Origin: Diatrype stigma
Taxonomy: Eukaryota > Ascomycota > Sordariomycetes > Xylariales > Diatrypaceae
Direction: 5' to 3'
DNA: 64,000 nt
Assembly (NCBI GenBank): GCA_022225965.2
Contig: JAKJXP020000061.1
Location: forward strand, 1-64,000
Shown here: positions 21,658-34,859 of the stretch, piece after piece
Position numbering within the stretch: position 1 is the stretch's first letter
How the letters are laid out: every line of letters starts with the position of its first letter
Notes under the pieces: model-generated
Told to the model about the DNA's origin: nothing
Seen by the model: only the letters and a program-made list of their open reading frames with translations
The model's database searches: none
Position numbers and translations under genes: made by a program

Positions 21658-23612
21658 TTATCGCTTGCGATCGCTATCAAGATGTCAGTATAGGAAAAGG
21701 GACGGATCAGATGGACGACTCACGTGCTTAGTCGCCTGGACAAGGTCTGTAGTTTCTTATCATTGTCGGCGTCCCGAGAAGCGCGCTGCAGCGCTTGCTG
21801 GAGCTCCTCTTCCTGGTGCCGAGCAACCTCATCATGGCTCGGTGGCAACCTTTCGTTCTGCAGATCGACTTTTCGAGCGTCCTCGAACGTGCTGATAGCG
21901 TTCTTGATACCCTCGGCGCCAAGCATGAGAGTACCTGCCGGTAAGCGCCCGCCAGATACTGTCTTGAGTTCCGTGACCTTCTCGGATTCCTCACGAAGCA
22001 CCTGGAACACACGCGACATGCGGCCAATCGCCAGGATCTTGTTTTTCAGAGCACGTCGCTTGTACTCTATCGAGTCGGGGTTCGCAAGCGGGCCTGTAAG
22101 AGGCGGAGAACCAGGACCTGGGGTGATAGGTGTTTCATCCTTGAGCTCTTCTTCGGAGCAAGTGCTCAGGATAGCGATCAACATGTCGGTAATCTTCTCT
22201 CCCACGAAAGGCAGGGACCAGGTGAACACATCCATGAAGTTGGGCAGCCAGTATGGATGCGGTGTGCAGTTGAACTGCCTGATGTTCATCACGTTGTTCT
22301 CGTACTTTAACACGGCCGCCTTATTGTTGTAAACGTCGAGATAGTTGGGTGCAGAGAAGATCGTCATGACACTCGGGAATCCAGTCGTTCTAGTCTTGCG
22401 ATACATCCGGTATCCTGCATCTTGTGCCTCGTGCGCCCTGATGATGGAGAGAAGGTTGTTCTTCTCCAGGAAGTTGCAGGCAGCGGGGTAGGAGAAGAAA
22501 TAGGAGCACCCGCGTACATGGTTGTGCATGAAGTACTCGTTCGTTTTCTCCTGGCCGAAATCTTCAAGGGGATCAGCCCATAGGATGTCGCACATGAGAC
22601 CCTGGGTAGGTGGCTCCCGAAAGCGGTCGATCTGTTGCGCACGTCAGTAAAGAGGGACGCCCAGTAATAAGTGGCAGATATGCAAGATATCACAGGCCGG
22701 CCAAGACTCACATTTCGTAGATCATCCAAAGTGTGTAGCTCCGGGCTAAGACCTCCATGGATGCAGAGAAACTGCTTGTTCATAACTGCAGCAAGGGGCA
22801 GGGAACAGAAAGAATCCATGCAGGCGTCGTATATAGCCTCCGAGTACTTGTGCTTACATTCCAGCTTGAAGGTGAAGTAGTCGGTCAAGTGACGACACTC
22901 GTGGTTGCCCCGTAGCAGCCAGAGCGTCTTGGGGTAGTGGATCTTCAAGGACCATAGGTAGAGAACACACTCAATACTGAAGTATCCCCGATCGACATAG
23001 TCTCCCAGGAAGAGATACCGCGTCTCAGCAGGGTCACCTCCAACTTCGAACAATTTCATCAGGTCGTAGTACTGGCCGTGAACGTCACCGCATACCGTGA
23101 TAGGCGCATCCATCTCGAGGAGATTGGGCTCGGCTCGCAGAAGCTCAGTTCCCTGTTTGATAATCCATAGGGCTTGCTCATCGGTCAACCGACCCTCGCG
23201 GTAGAAGTGTTGCTTCAAGAAGGTGATATCAGGTTTTGTGTGAGTGTCGTCCTCGAAGAACTGGTCATCGGTGGGCTTGAACATGGCAGGAGCTTGGACA
23301 TCTATACCATTACCGTGGAGTTAGCAGAGTAATCATACTAGAACAGACCATTGCTACAGGAGTAGCACAATAGAAGCAGAGAAGAGTTCCACGATGGCGG
23401 CGGGGTAGAGAGTATATACCTTTGCAGACACGTTCGGCGGTGCTCACTTGAGTGCCATCTTCCATAGTGTGAATGCTGAAGTCGATTTCAGGCACGGGCT
23501 TCTTCTCCTTGATGGCACGAATGGCATTGTCGACTTGAACGTTGACATTTCGCTGGTCGCCCGTATTGGATACGGAAGGGGGGTATGGCACCTGCTCGTC
23601 TTCGGCGTCCAT
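21658..23612 (-). CDS. cna1: Calcineurin catalytic subunit A (Ser/Thr phosphatase 2B)
   Basis: Ca2+/calmodulin-activated protein phosphatase that controls stress response, growth and morphogenesis through Crz1-type factors. Exons are 23612-23420, 23301-22712, 22631-21724 and 21673-21658, giving 568 residues. Phosphatase motifs are intact: [10 protein letters not shown] at about 136, GDYVDRG and [13 protein letters not shown]. After the catalytic domain come the calcineurin B-binding helix ([20 protein letters not shown]), the calmodulin-binding segment ([20 protein letters not shown]) and an autoinhibitory segment ([20 protein letters not shown]). The tail ends LSRRLST. The last exon is my inference: an exact GTGAGT donor, TACTGAC branch and TAG acceptor join to five codons (D-R-K-R-stop). 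Without that 50-nt intron, translation stops at 21720, four residues shorter. The 5' exon encodes a divergent N-terminus. Confidence 0.96.
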
Positions 23613-23911
23613 GGTGGGCGATGCGCCTGTGGTCTATGATGGTGTATGTTGTGTGTGTTTGTGTGTGTCTTGTCGAGATTTTGCTGCAGATGTATGATAA
23701 GAAATCTACTATTAATGGATATATCTAACCCGAAAATGGTGGAGTGGCTATAGGAAGGGAGGCGGGCACGAGACGTGAAGAACGACGACGCAGTTGGGAA
23801 ACGCAGGGCTGAGTTGAAATGATGGATCAGTCAAGTTGGGCAACCAAGCAGGCCGCGGCGACAGTGGCGGCGAATTCAGGTGTTCCCCGGCTTATGTCTA
23901 GGCTTCTAGTT

Positions 23912-23956
23912 AGGCTGTCTAGGCTGTCCAGGCTGTCCTGGCTGTCTGGGCTGTCC
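23912..23956. repeat. 9-bp tandem repeat, 5 units
   Basis: Five consecutive copies of a nonamer with consensus AGGCTGTCC; units differ from each other at one or two positions. It lies 300 bp upstream of the calcineurin A start codon. A short minus-to-plus ORF across it gives a Leu-Ser-Arg repeat that I regard as non-coding. Confidence 0.85.
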
Positions 23957-24920
23957 ACTAAGTACCTAGGTAAGCTTTGGAGAGTACTTCATATCTACAT
24001 ACACGTCAGTTGAGCAATGGAAGTTCGGTATGTATGTATTATCTCGTATCGTGTAATGCGGGTACCTCTGCTATCCTGATAAGCCCCTTAGAGGACCCCT
24101 TACCCAGCAGGCTTTCCCGCTACAGTGTATTTGCCAGCAGGTTTGTTAGCATGTCTATGTGTACAGGATAAGGCAGGTACCTGCGTAGGTAGCAGACGTG
24201 CCTGGTATATTACATCAGTATGAAGTACAATCCCTCCATGGGTATAATTTCGCGGGGCTGCCAAGACACATCTTCAGCTTGTTTGGGCACCAGTCACTGC
24301 AGAGTTGTATATAGACATGTCATCTTTCGATAACTGAATGGTAAGAGTCTGAATGGTTTCAGTACATTTGGTAACAGTCCCTATTCCTAACAAACAGAAC
24401 TACACAGAACCCTAGCCTCATGGTGTTCACCTCTAGAGAAGTCAGATCAAGGTGCAGAATGATAAACACATGCAATGCTGATAAGGACTTACATAATACA
24501 ACTAGTGGGGTTGATAGGTACATACCTGTTATAGGTAGTACCTCGATACCTACCTGTATGTGCTTTTTGCTCAGCACCCCTTCTATTTGTGATGAAATAC
24601 AAGGTGAATACGGTAGGTGCCAATCACGGCTATCGCTATGTAGGCAGGCAGATTGGACATATCCGTGGACATCCATCAATTTTCAACTCATCAGGGCTCC
24701 AAGAGCCGGTTCTGAACATTCTTGGATGACCAAAAAATACCATTTCATTAGTGGACTGACCCCCACACATACACCTCGATACTTAGGAACATACCTAGTA
24801 GGTACATACATACATGTAGGTCGTTGAATCCCAAACCTGAACTCGTAAAGGGGCTAATCAGATGGACTTGGAAATGACGGTATAAGCACACGAGATGCAT
24901 TTAAGACTCAAGATAAAAAT

Positions 24921-25674
24921 TCACCCTTCAGGCTGTGTGATTATAGCGCCGGGCTTGTCTGGAACACCAGTTCTCAGGGCACATAGATAATCAACTGATT
25001 GATCGATATGAGTTTGATGTCCTGGCGAGTCCGGCATATTGCACTGGCCAAAGGCATCTTTTTCAACATTTACTGCTTGCTGGATTGTGTAACGAGGTTT
25101 CAGGTTGTCATCTTGGAAACAAGCAGTCCAGTACACATCACATACTCACATTCTCTAGAAAGGTTTTGCTAATAGCTTGTTGCCCATTCTTCCTAATTTC
25201 GAAGATGACCCCCGTAGGCTTAGACCACTGTACTTGTCTTCACCCTAAGTCATTAGCAGCAAGGAATCGATCCTCATAGACTTTACACCTCGGCCATATG
25301 GGACCATAAATATGTCGTTAAATGGATGCCTGTCGTGAAAAGCCCCAGCTATAGGATTCTCCATATCCCTAGATATAACACACCAAGGCTTTTTTACATA
25401 GGTATGTAATTGTTTTGAACGGGGTACAAGAGACCCTTGTTAGGTAGTTTGGTCTTTTTTGAACCTTCTCAAGAAGCTTTACGCCACAGAATTGCTTCTG
25501 CTTCGTGGATATTGAAGATGGAATCAACAATGCCTCGCTATCATGAACTGTGTTCATCGATATGGAACCAGTTGGGATATCTCTTAGAATATATGCTCTT
25601 CCATTGAATATTTGTGCGTTAAGGTGTATTATGTAATAGTTAAAAGGCTGCAAAGAGTCCCTTGGAGTCTTCAT
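24921..25674 (-). other. Protein-like fragments, unrecognised
   Basis: Three minus-strand blocks look more like protein than random sequence. The first is a 101-codon frame (25674-25369) with FCGVKLLEKVQK. The second, in other frames, gives HPFNDIFMVPYGRGVKSMRI and WSKPTGVIFEIRKNGQQAIS. The third is a 71-codon frame ending at 24921 with YWTACFQDDNLKPRYTIQQA. GTGAGT occurs after the second block, but no single splicing scheme joins all three. It may be a decayed small gene or chance; I do not recognise a family. Confidence 0.2.
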
Positions 25675-26569
25675 TACAAGGAACGTAATTGTGTCTTGAT
25701 CATCTCGCTTTTCTTAGTAGAAAGGACTCAAACATAGATCTGAGTATTTCAGGCTTGAATCATGGTCTTAAGGAAGTTTAGGGGAAGACAAGGGTTTCGA
25801 CTTTGTCCCCTTTTCCCCGGGCATAACAGCCATGCGACTCATGCTAAATATCTACAGAATACTGATGATGCAGGCAGTAAGACATTAAAGAACACCCCCA
25901 GACTGAGAGACGCACAACCTATAAACCGAAAATGTTCATAATTCCAAGTCGTATACGAAAAACGCCACTCTACCTAGCTGTCCATAAAAATAACTCGCAA
26001 AGGCTACACACATAGGTACCGACGTGGTTACACCTCATATAGGCACCTGACTTTTGTGAGAAAAGAGAAAACGTTGAGGGGACAGAGGATTTTGTGCATA
26101 GCCCAGGCCAATGATATCATACGTAAGGACCTGAGTTACCAGCCACTCAGCCAGAGGAGCCTTGTACGTGACACCCCCAGAGTTATTAGGGGCCCTCTGG
26201 ATAAGGATCTAAGCCCGGTTAGTTTGATCAAATAGAAAGCATCAATGGAAGTGTAAAGCAAGAGAATGTTTCATGTACAGTAAACACAGCGTCAACCGCA
26301 TGCCGCTAAATATAATCAGTTTAGATATGAACGCCCAGCTCAGATATATGTATACCCCATCGATGTAAAGAAGTAAGCAGTAAATAAGTACGTCGGGTAT
26401 GTTATGAACTTCAGCATGCGAATCTAGTAAGTAATCCAGGAGAAACGGTGAGAAACACAGCACATGACCTGCGAAACTCGTTCAGTGAAACACGACGCAA
26501 CACGGAGAAATCCCATTCGCCCCCTCTCTGACCATCCTCCCCACAATCCAAACAGAAAACGGGCCTCGG

Positions 26570-27917
<1,348 letters not shown>

Positions 27918-29438
27918 GATGAACGATTTCGAGTGAACCTTGAGTAGCTCCGTGAGAGGGGAAAGGGGCGGCAAATGCTACGAGACGAGGAAAAGAGGAG
28001 ATCCAGCAAATGCTCGAACTTCGGATTTTGCAGAAGATTGGGAGAAGGAAAGACAGAGAGATATTCAATCGAGAGTTAAAATAGGAACATCGACGGACAA
28101 CTTTGGTAAAGTACTACCTACCTAGCAACTTAGCACCACCACCTACATCGCTACTCCTCTCGCTGCTTGCTTTCCCAGGAACCGCAGGCAGGTCGATACA
28201 TAAGTAGAGGTAGACGGATAGACAGAGTACCAAGCTACGGTTTGGCGCTTAGCGGATCCCGCCGATGCAGTCAAGCGCAACGGCGACGGACCGAATGCGA
28301 CCTACCAGTGGAGCGGATATATCCTGCTGGGTCCAAGGGCAAAGCCTAATCAGCCTACACCTCCCTAGCACCACTAGACCACATGCTTAAAGTAGCCGAC
28401 GTGTAATCTGGAAGCGATGGCCGACCGAAGCGGCTGTGTTGCATGTGTCAAGGTCTGGGAACTTAGCAGCTGCTTTAATAGGTAGACAGACAGACATACA
28501 CTGGCTGGTTGGCTGGCTGGGCCGGCATGAGGGCCGCCGGAGGAGAATCGCATGTTTACATGATACATGATGATGTATGGATGGTAGGTATATCAAGGTG
28601 GACAAGCATGCAAAGTATGTCGAAACGACGTCACGTTGCTAAGTATCCAGCTACCCTCCTTGCCAGGTAACTACCACGGTGTCTTCTTGAGGGCGCTGGA
28701 GAGAAACAAATCGGTGCGGGCCAGAGTGGGAGCAGTACAAGTACCTACCGGTAGTAAGTAAAACGACCAATGGAGTCAAAATCGCGCGCTCTTATGACGG
28801 AGAAATTCGAGAAACATCTCACAGGCCAAGTAGGGCCCTGTAGGGGTTCATCCAGTTTTCTCCACGTGGGCATAAGCGGGCAGGCGGGGTAGTTGGCAGG
28901 TTAGGTAGGTACCTAAGGTAGCAGTCACTCAGTATAGCTACTGGTGGTACAGTATAACGGCTACAGTATAACGCCTGGAGGGCTGTGGAGGGGTCCTGGA
29001 GGCCAAGACCCAAGACCCAAGACCGCCGCCGCTTTATATTCTAGGCTAACTAGTATCGTTAACGGTTAACCCGCAATAATACCCCGAATTCTGGTCCCCG
29101 CAGCCTCCGTTACGTTTAACAGCTACAAACATACTTCCTAGTAGTAGATGTCAACAAACCCGAAAGTTCAGGTTGTGCCAGGGCTTGAACCAGCAGAAAT
29201 GAGGCTACGGTTAGCTACCTAGGTATGATTATAGTCGCTCTATGGGAGTATAGCCAGCGCGGGTGGTTGCAATTCTGCGTTGTTTGTGCCTCACAAAGAC
29301 TTGTAGGTGTAGGTAGGCAGCACGTGCATGTACTTCTCTAAGAGCCGGTCAACGCCGGCTATTCTACATGGCAATGCAATGTAGGCTAGACAGGCAGGTC
29401 GTGCCACGAACTCGGCGGCTTTCGGGGGTATTTTGACA
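27918..29438. other. Intergenic
   Basis: This 1.5-kb spacer has no supported gene. It holds the SDR promoter, TACCTACC/TAGGTAGG clusters near 28115, 28745 and 28900, and the 3' flank of the trimethyllysine dioxygenase gene. Confidence 0.55.
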
Positions 29439-31382
29439 TCAGCCAATAATCCGCCTTAGGATCTCATGCCGAGGATAGTTCGTGTTCCTCCATCGAGAGA
29501 TGAAGTCATCACGATTGACTAGAACAAATCACGAGCCTCATTAGTCGTGGCTTCAACAGTATAACATAGCATCCCCCAGCCCTCTAGCGTTCCATATATG
29601 TAAACGGGGGGAGGCGGGAAGGGATGGATGAACATACTATAGCCGCCGCACATCCTCCGGGTACCAGTAAACGCAGCTCTGCCGTGCAGCACTCGCCAGT
29701 TATCGAAGACTAGGTAGGTATTGGTAGGACGTAAGCAGAAAGTCGCAGGGAAAAAGAATGAAAATCAAGAGCAACATGGCAATACTGCGTGCACACTCAC
29801 TCAAGACTTGACCGGGCTTCAGTTGAAACCAGTATTCGACAGACTTCCTTGTGAGGATCTCGTGCCACTGCCTCGCCGCTTTATACCACTCCCCCGGCGA
29901 GTACTTCTCGCCGAACGGCACGACGCCCCTGTCATCGTTATTCCATCGAATTCGGTGCAGTTGGCCTGTCGCCTCGTCGACCTCGAGGACCGAATACAGT
30001 CTGTCCGGCGAGATCGTGATTCCCTCGTTACCGCTGGCGTGCCAGGGGAGTCTGACGCTGCGGAGGACCTCGAACGCCTCGGGGCATTCTGCCTTCAGGA
30101 TGCTTGCCGCGTACGATCCGTCGACAAGCAGGGACTGGCCTCCAAGACTCGTAGCGCCCCCCTGGCTGGGGCTGGGGTCGGTATGGGATAAGAGATGGAA
30201 TGCTTGCAGCCCGACTGGGTCGCTGAAGTACGTTGTGTCAGTATGAGCGCCTAAGGCTATGTTGGTATAAGCAGTATCCGCCATGGCGAGATCCGGTATG
30301 AAGTCGTAGAAACCGCCGTAGTGTGTCTGTCTGATGAAGGCGATCTTCTCGAGTACCCGCTCTGTAGGCTCTCCAGAGTCTGTCGGGACGGATGTGACGA
30401 ACGCGAAGCCATTGCGCCTCTAGACCATACCAAAAGGGTAAGTAGTGGGATCAAACCCTAGCTCTATGAAGAACTCACAATGATGTTAGTGAGGCTGCCA
30501 ATTGCCTGCTGCTCGTTCGAGGAGATATCTTCAAAGTCTACGGATGGGGGCCATTTGGTGGAGTTTTCAGGGCCACTGGCGCCGAAATGCTCGATGCTTG
30601 ATCTAGTAAGCACAAGTTCATGAAGAAATATAGGTCGCTGAAACGTACTCGACTGGTTCCGGCTCTTGTTTGTCGGATTTCAGATAGGATTCGAGGAACC
30701 CCCACGGGTAAAAGCTTTCATGCGCATTCCCTGACCCTTCAGAAATGAGCTTAAAATCACTTTCGGGGAGGATGGCAAGGTTTTACAATGAATCTTGAGG
30801 CCTTGCTGTGTCGGTTCGACCTCTGAAGGATGAACATTCGCGGGTATCTGTCTTTAAGCTTAAGCCATCCAGCCCGTGCGATGCAACTACGGCACACTGA
30901 CATCAAATGTGTTGAAGTTTCTCTGCATCGTGTCTTGGTTGACACAATTGCTGCATCGGCAATTATCACTTTGGAAGTCATAAGCCACGTTGCCCCTTTT
31001 CGTTCCTCGGCTGGGTTCACATACCGTAGCCATATGTTCGGCCTATATGAACATTGCATCAGCGTTTTATGTCTAATATGCGCTCCCGGGGATGGTTTCC
31101 TGGAATATATGCTTACAGGGCACTTCTTTTGAGACCGGAAACATCCCCGGCATAGGAAAACGATAATGACCCAGGTGTGATAGACACGACTGGTCTATCC
31201 TTAGAGGTTGCTAGGCCTCTTCTGTATGAGATTGATGAACGTTGCCAGAAGTCGGGACGTCCAAATATTGGCCTACAATCTCAGTTAGCCATATATGACG
31301 GACTAGATCCCCCTGAACGCCGGTGCAGTAGAGACCTTGGTGTCAACTGTTGAGAACAGCCTGGGAGCCTTAAACGACTCAT
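29439..31382 (-). CDS. cbs-1: Trimethyllysine dioxygenase (carnitine biosynthesis)
   Basis: First enzyme of carnitine synthesis: a 2-oxoglutarate/Fe(II) dioxygenase that hydroxylates N6-trimethyllysine, usually in mitochondria. Ten exons: 31382-31336, 31272-31117, 31042-31025, 30968-30902, 30847-30787, 30736-30649, 30602-30479, 30419-29801, 29709-29638 and 29518-29439. Together they give 443 residues, near the family length. Exon 1 is Arg/Leu/Ser-rich, like a mitochondrial presequence. The 18-nt exon 3 plus exon 4 give LPNIWLRDNCRCSNC and VNQDTMQRNFNTFD, the Cys-rich N-terminal domain. Exon 8 has LGAHTDTTYF (iron His and Asp) and IRWNNDDRGVVPFGEKYSP; exon 9 has DNWRVLHGRAAFTGTRR with the second His. 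The exon 1 donor (GTCTCT) is the least certain junction. It is divergent from the two-TM protein gene. Confidence 0.93.
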
Positions 31383-32176
31383 GGCCCTATGCAAGATAAG
31401 AGACATCAGTTGAGACACCAAGATTATAACCAGTTAAGATACTAGATGCTAGTTTTATTGCTGATCAATGAACAACCGATTGAAACTGATGAGATGCTGT
31501 CATGAAGCAAGTCTTGGACCACCGGCATCAATGTTGTTACGGAGTAATGGAGGTCCACTAAAAGTCGGACTGAATAGCCGACCAGGACTATGAACACTAT
31601 GCCCCACATAGTTGTAACCGCCCCCCTATTTAAGACTATTCGAGGACTGTATACGAGATATTCCCATCACTAGATAATTAAAGGAAACTACTATATATTC
31701 ACGATAACTTATATCAAAGCACGCTTGATTTAATCTTTTGGGGTATTTGATAGATATGGTTAACATTACCCCTCAAGCCCCTCTAGGGTATTCTTCATGA
31801 TACCTCAAGTGTCCGTTGAGCACCACGGTCTCAGTTATTTGGGGAAGCTGCCAGAAGTACTGCCTGGAACTTCCACGCATACTATCCCTTAATTAAGGAG
31901 AGAATCGATCATATTTACACCTATTCCCCCATGAGTGTGTCTTCGACTCCATCCTCGAGAAATCTTTCATTGTCTGGCGACTTTACCTCGTCCTGAGGCT
32001 CCCGTCTGGAACATGCACATCGGTTCGAGATGGCACAACAAATAGTTCAAGCCCTGATAATCCCACCTATAACAATTCGAACCAGCCGCCTAATACCATG
32101 AATAAGCATAATGGCTTGCTATCGTCACCAGGAGAGGAAAACCATCTAGCTATCATCGCAAGGTTAACCCGGTACA
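31383..32176. promoter_or_regulatory. Shared upstream region (dioxygenase / two-TM protein)
   Basis: A 794-bp AT-rich spacer between divergent start codons. No gene or clear motif cluster is seen. Confidence 0.45.
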
Positions 32177-34610
32177 ATGGAACATCGAGAGAAACAGAGT
32201 GCTACAGCTCCCCATGACCTGGAAAGGGGGCTACATGGGCACTACAGCAGCGACAAAGTTGAGACACATTATGTGAAAGACTTCACGTACAGGATCATAC
32301 CAATATGTGTCGCTATGCTGGTCGTCTTCTCCGACGGCGCGATCCTGCTGTGTACCCTAACCTTTAACCAGCCTATTCCAAGACAGGGGGTGGTCGTCGT
32401 ATCGATCCTCCTTGCCGTGTTCCTCGTCCTCTTCATGCTGGGAGGTATATGTGTCTATTGTCAGAACAATCTTCGTCGGAAGCAGGCGATGGGTCCCTAC
32501 TACACTAGACCATCACTCCCTCCATCTGAAGCTGCAAGGATAAGAAGGTGGACTAGAGCCATAAGAAGGACGCAAGTTCGTTTGACAAACCTGGTAAACG
32601 GTAGGCCACTCTCGGAAGGAATAGTCCCATTCCATTACGGCGCTACTACTATGGATGGCCAGCTTAAAACAAATCCGAACGGGTCAGACCGGCTGACAGT
32701 GGCACACTCCATACTCGATGACTATGTAAGTAAGCCTTGGAAGATACAGAAGTTTGGTCAATGGTACTAACCGCGGGTGTTATATATAGAGAGCTGCCGA
32801 GGCTACTCGACCACATGTAGACACTCCTACCATAACAGTAGAAGAGCATAGAGAGGCCCGAAAGGCCGTAGATATCCCTGACACGAGACATAGACATAAC
32901 ACACAGAGGACACAAGACGAGGCTCAGACACACTCTCATCAAGAACAAACGCATCCAGGTCCATCAAGGGCTATGCCACATGGCCAACACCGGCCAGTAG
33001 GCAGGTCCGGAGCCCACCGGCACCGTCGATCCCAGCATCAACCAGGGTTGTCCAGAGCCGCTCCCAGTAACCACCCCAGGGCCCAAGCACCCGTGGGTAC
33101 TCCCGATTTGTCCTACAATTGTCGGCACTTACAGGTGAGCCCTGCTCGTCACAGAGAATCGGAAGAAGACCCACGACGGGTGAGCCAACTTATAAACTCT
33201 CCTCTTCGCCCAGGCCCCGCTGACATGCCATGTTTCCCTAACGAGCAGAGGAACAGTTGGCAGCCAGCACATCGTCTGCTTGCGGATGCCAATGGCATTC
33301 CGATAATAGAGGGAGGTGGGAGTGGGAGTGGGAACGTCGCGGGCGCGAGGAGGACGGCTGACACTCGTGTGAATCTCCTGCTCATACCGGAGATGTATGG
33401 GCACATCAATCCAGATGTCCTGGCTTGTCTGCAAGCGAGGCTAGGTACGCCTATGAGTATGCAGGCGTACTCCAATACAACAGCTCCCATGAATACGCAG
33501 GAACACGACGGCGACGATGCCAGCTTCAAATATAACCCGGAAGTTTTTCGTTCCGGCACGAAGGGGACTCGGAGGTTGGCTGAGGAAAGGCAGCATGGGA
33601 ACTCTTCACACCGAACAACGAGAAAAGTAGCAGCAAAAGCAACTGAAGCAAGAGCAACACCAACGGGAACGAGCAGAGTACAAAAGCCTCGCCGGCCGAA
33701 ACACAGCGGCGGCAGGAACTCGACCACAAGGAAGAACAACTGGAACGACGCGATCGACATCGACACAGCCCTCGAGGTGCGGATCCACGACATGATACAG
33801 GCTCAGGTATCCGAATTACAACAGCGACAAGAGGGAGGCAAAACGGAAGGGAAAGAGAAGGAGACTGAAAAGGGGGCGGAAGAGGAGACAACGACAACCG
33901 CAATAGCAGCAGCAGTGACAGCAAAAGAATCCCAAGCCCCCAAACAGCCTACGATGCAAGCACCAGTACCAGACGCCCCTTCACGCCCGCCTCTCCTCCC
34001 ATCTCCCCACACCCCTCAGCCCACGGACGAGACCGCAGTTCCTAACAATACGACGAAAGCAGCAGCAGCGGCGGCGATAGCGAAGACCGTCGAAGGCGGG
34101 GAACGACAGGAGCAGCAAGAGAAGCACAAGCAAAAGCAACAGCCGCGTCTCCCACGAGCTGCACCAGCATCAGCTCCAACCCCAACCCCAACCCCCACAT
34201 CTACATCGATACCCACCTCAGCCTCTCCCCGTATGACGAACACAACGACAACAGCCGGCTCCTCGACATCGAGGGCCTCGATGTCCCCCGCAGCGGCTGC
34301 ATTGGCGGCAGCAGCGCGGCGGCTCTCGACGATCAAGTACGGCACCCCCGCCGGGCGGAGGAGCATGAGTCGGTCGGAAACGCCGCCGCTGCGCCTCGCG
34401 GAGCGGCGGCATCTCCGGAACAACAACCACAGGCTGCCGCTACCGCCGACACCGACGCTGAACCACCCGCAGGGAGGAGGAGGGCGCAGCGGGCGCGGCA
34501 GCAGTAGTAGGAGTAGAAGTCGGCACCGTCACCAACGGGAGACTGCTGCCGCCGACGAAGGCTCGACCACTTCGGAGAGCGATAGAGGGCTGACTTTGTG
34601 GAGAAGGTAG
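32177..34610 (+). CDS. Hypothetical membrane protein with long low-complexity tail
   Basis: Exons are 32177-32725 and 32790-34610; the 64-nt intron has GTAAGT, a TACTAAC branch and TAG, in phase 0, giving 789 residues. I do not recognise a family. Near the N-terminus two strong TM segments sit close together: IPICVAMLVVFSDGAILLCT at about 42-61 and VVVVSILLAVFLVLFMLGGI at about 75-94. A basic, Arg-rich stretch follows (ARIRRWTRAIRRTQVRL). The remaining 600 residues are disordered, with His/Arg/Gln-rich, Lys/Glu-rich and Ala/Pro/Thr-rich sections and a Ser/Arg-rich end; only one short ordered-looking part stands out (NLLLIPEMYGHINPDVLACL). It is probably a hairpin-anchored membrane protein with a cytosolic tail. 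Continuous frame over 1.8 kb and a canonical intron support it as a real gene. Confidence 0.7.
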
Positions 34611-34859
34611 AAGAAAGGGGGGAGACAAAAGACGAAAGGAATGAGACTTCGGTCGGGCTTTAGTAGCAGGAAAGAAGAGACGAGAGACTTAGAAGCGAAA
34701 TATACTTAGACACACGATCGCACGATCACCGTAGTGTAAACACCCCGGTTTCGTTATGACTTGGTCATGTTTTGAACTGCGTTTTATCGAATCTTTTTTC
34801 TCTTCTTTCCTGGCATTAATTACGGTAGGTGCCTACGTCACTAAATAAGTCTAATATGA

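Larger units (their letters stand above)
23613..26569. other. Gene-poor spacer (2.96 kb)
   Basis: It contains the calcineurin promoter with a GT-rich run near 23645-23672, a 9-bp tandem repeat, several TAGGTA/TACCTA motif clusters (about 23960, 24520-24560, 24780-24815) and one stretch of protein-like fragments (separate entry). No intact gene is supported. It is AT-richer than the gene blocks. Confidence 0.5.

Noticed and set aside
23819..24013. Leu-Ser-Arg-repeat ORF
   Set aside because: It only translates the 9-bp tandem repeat upstream of calcineurin A.
24420..24827. 135-codon plus-strand ORF
   Set aside because: Random composition, no domain, and it lies in an AT-rich spacer full of TAGGTA motifs.
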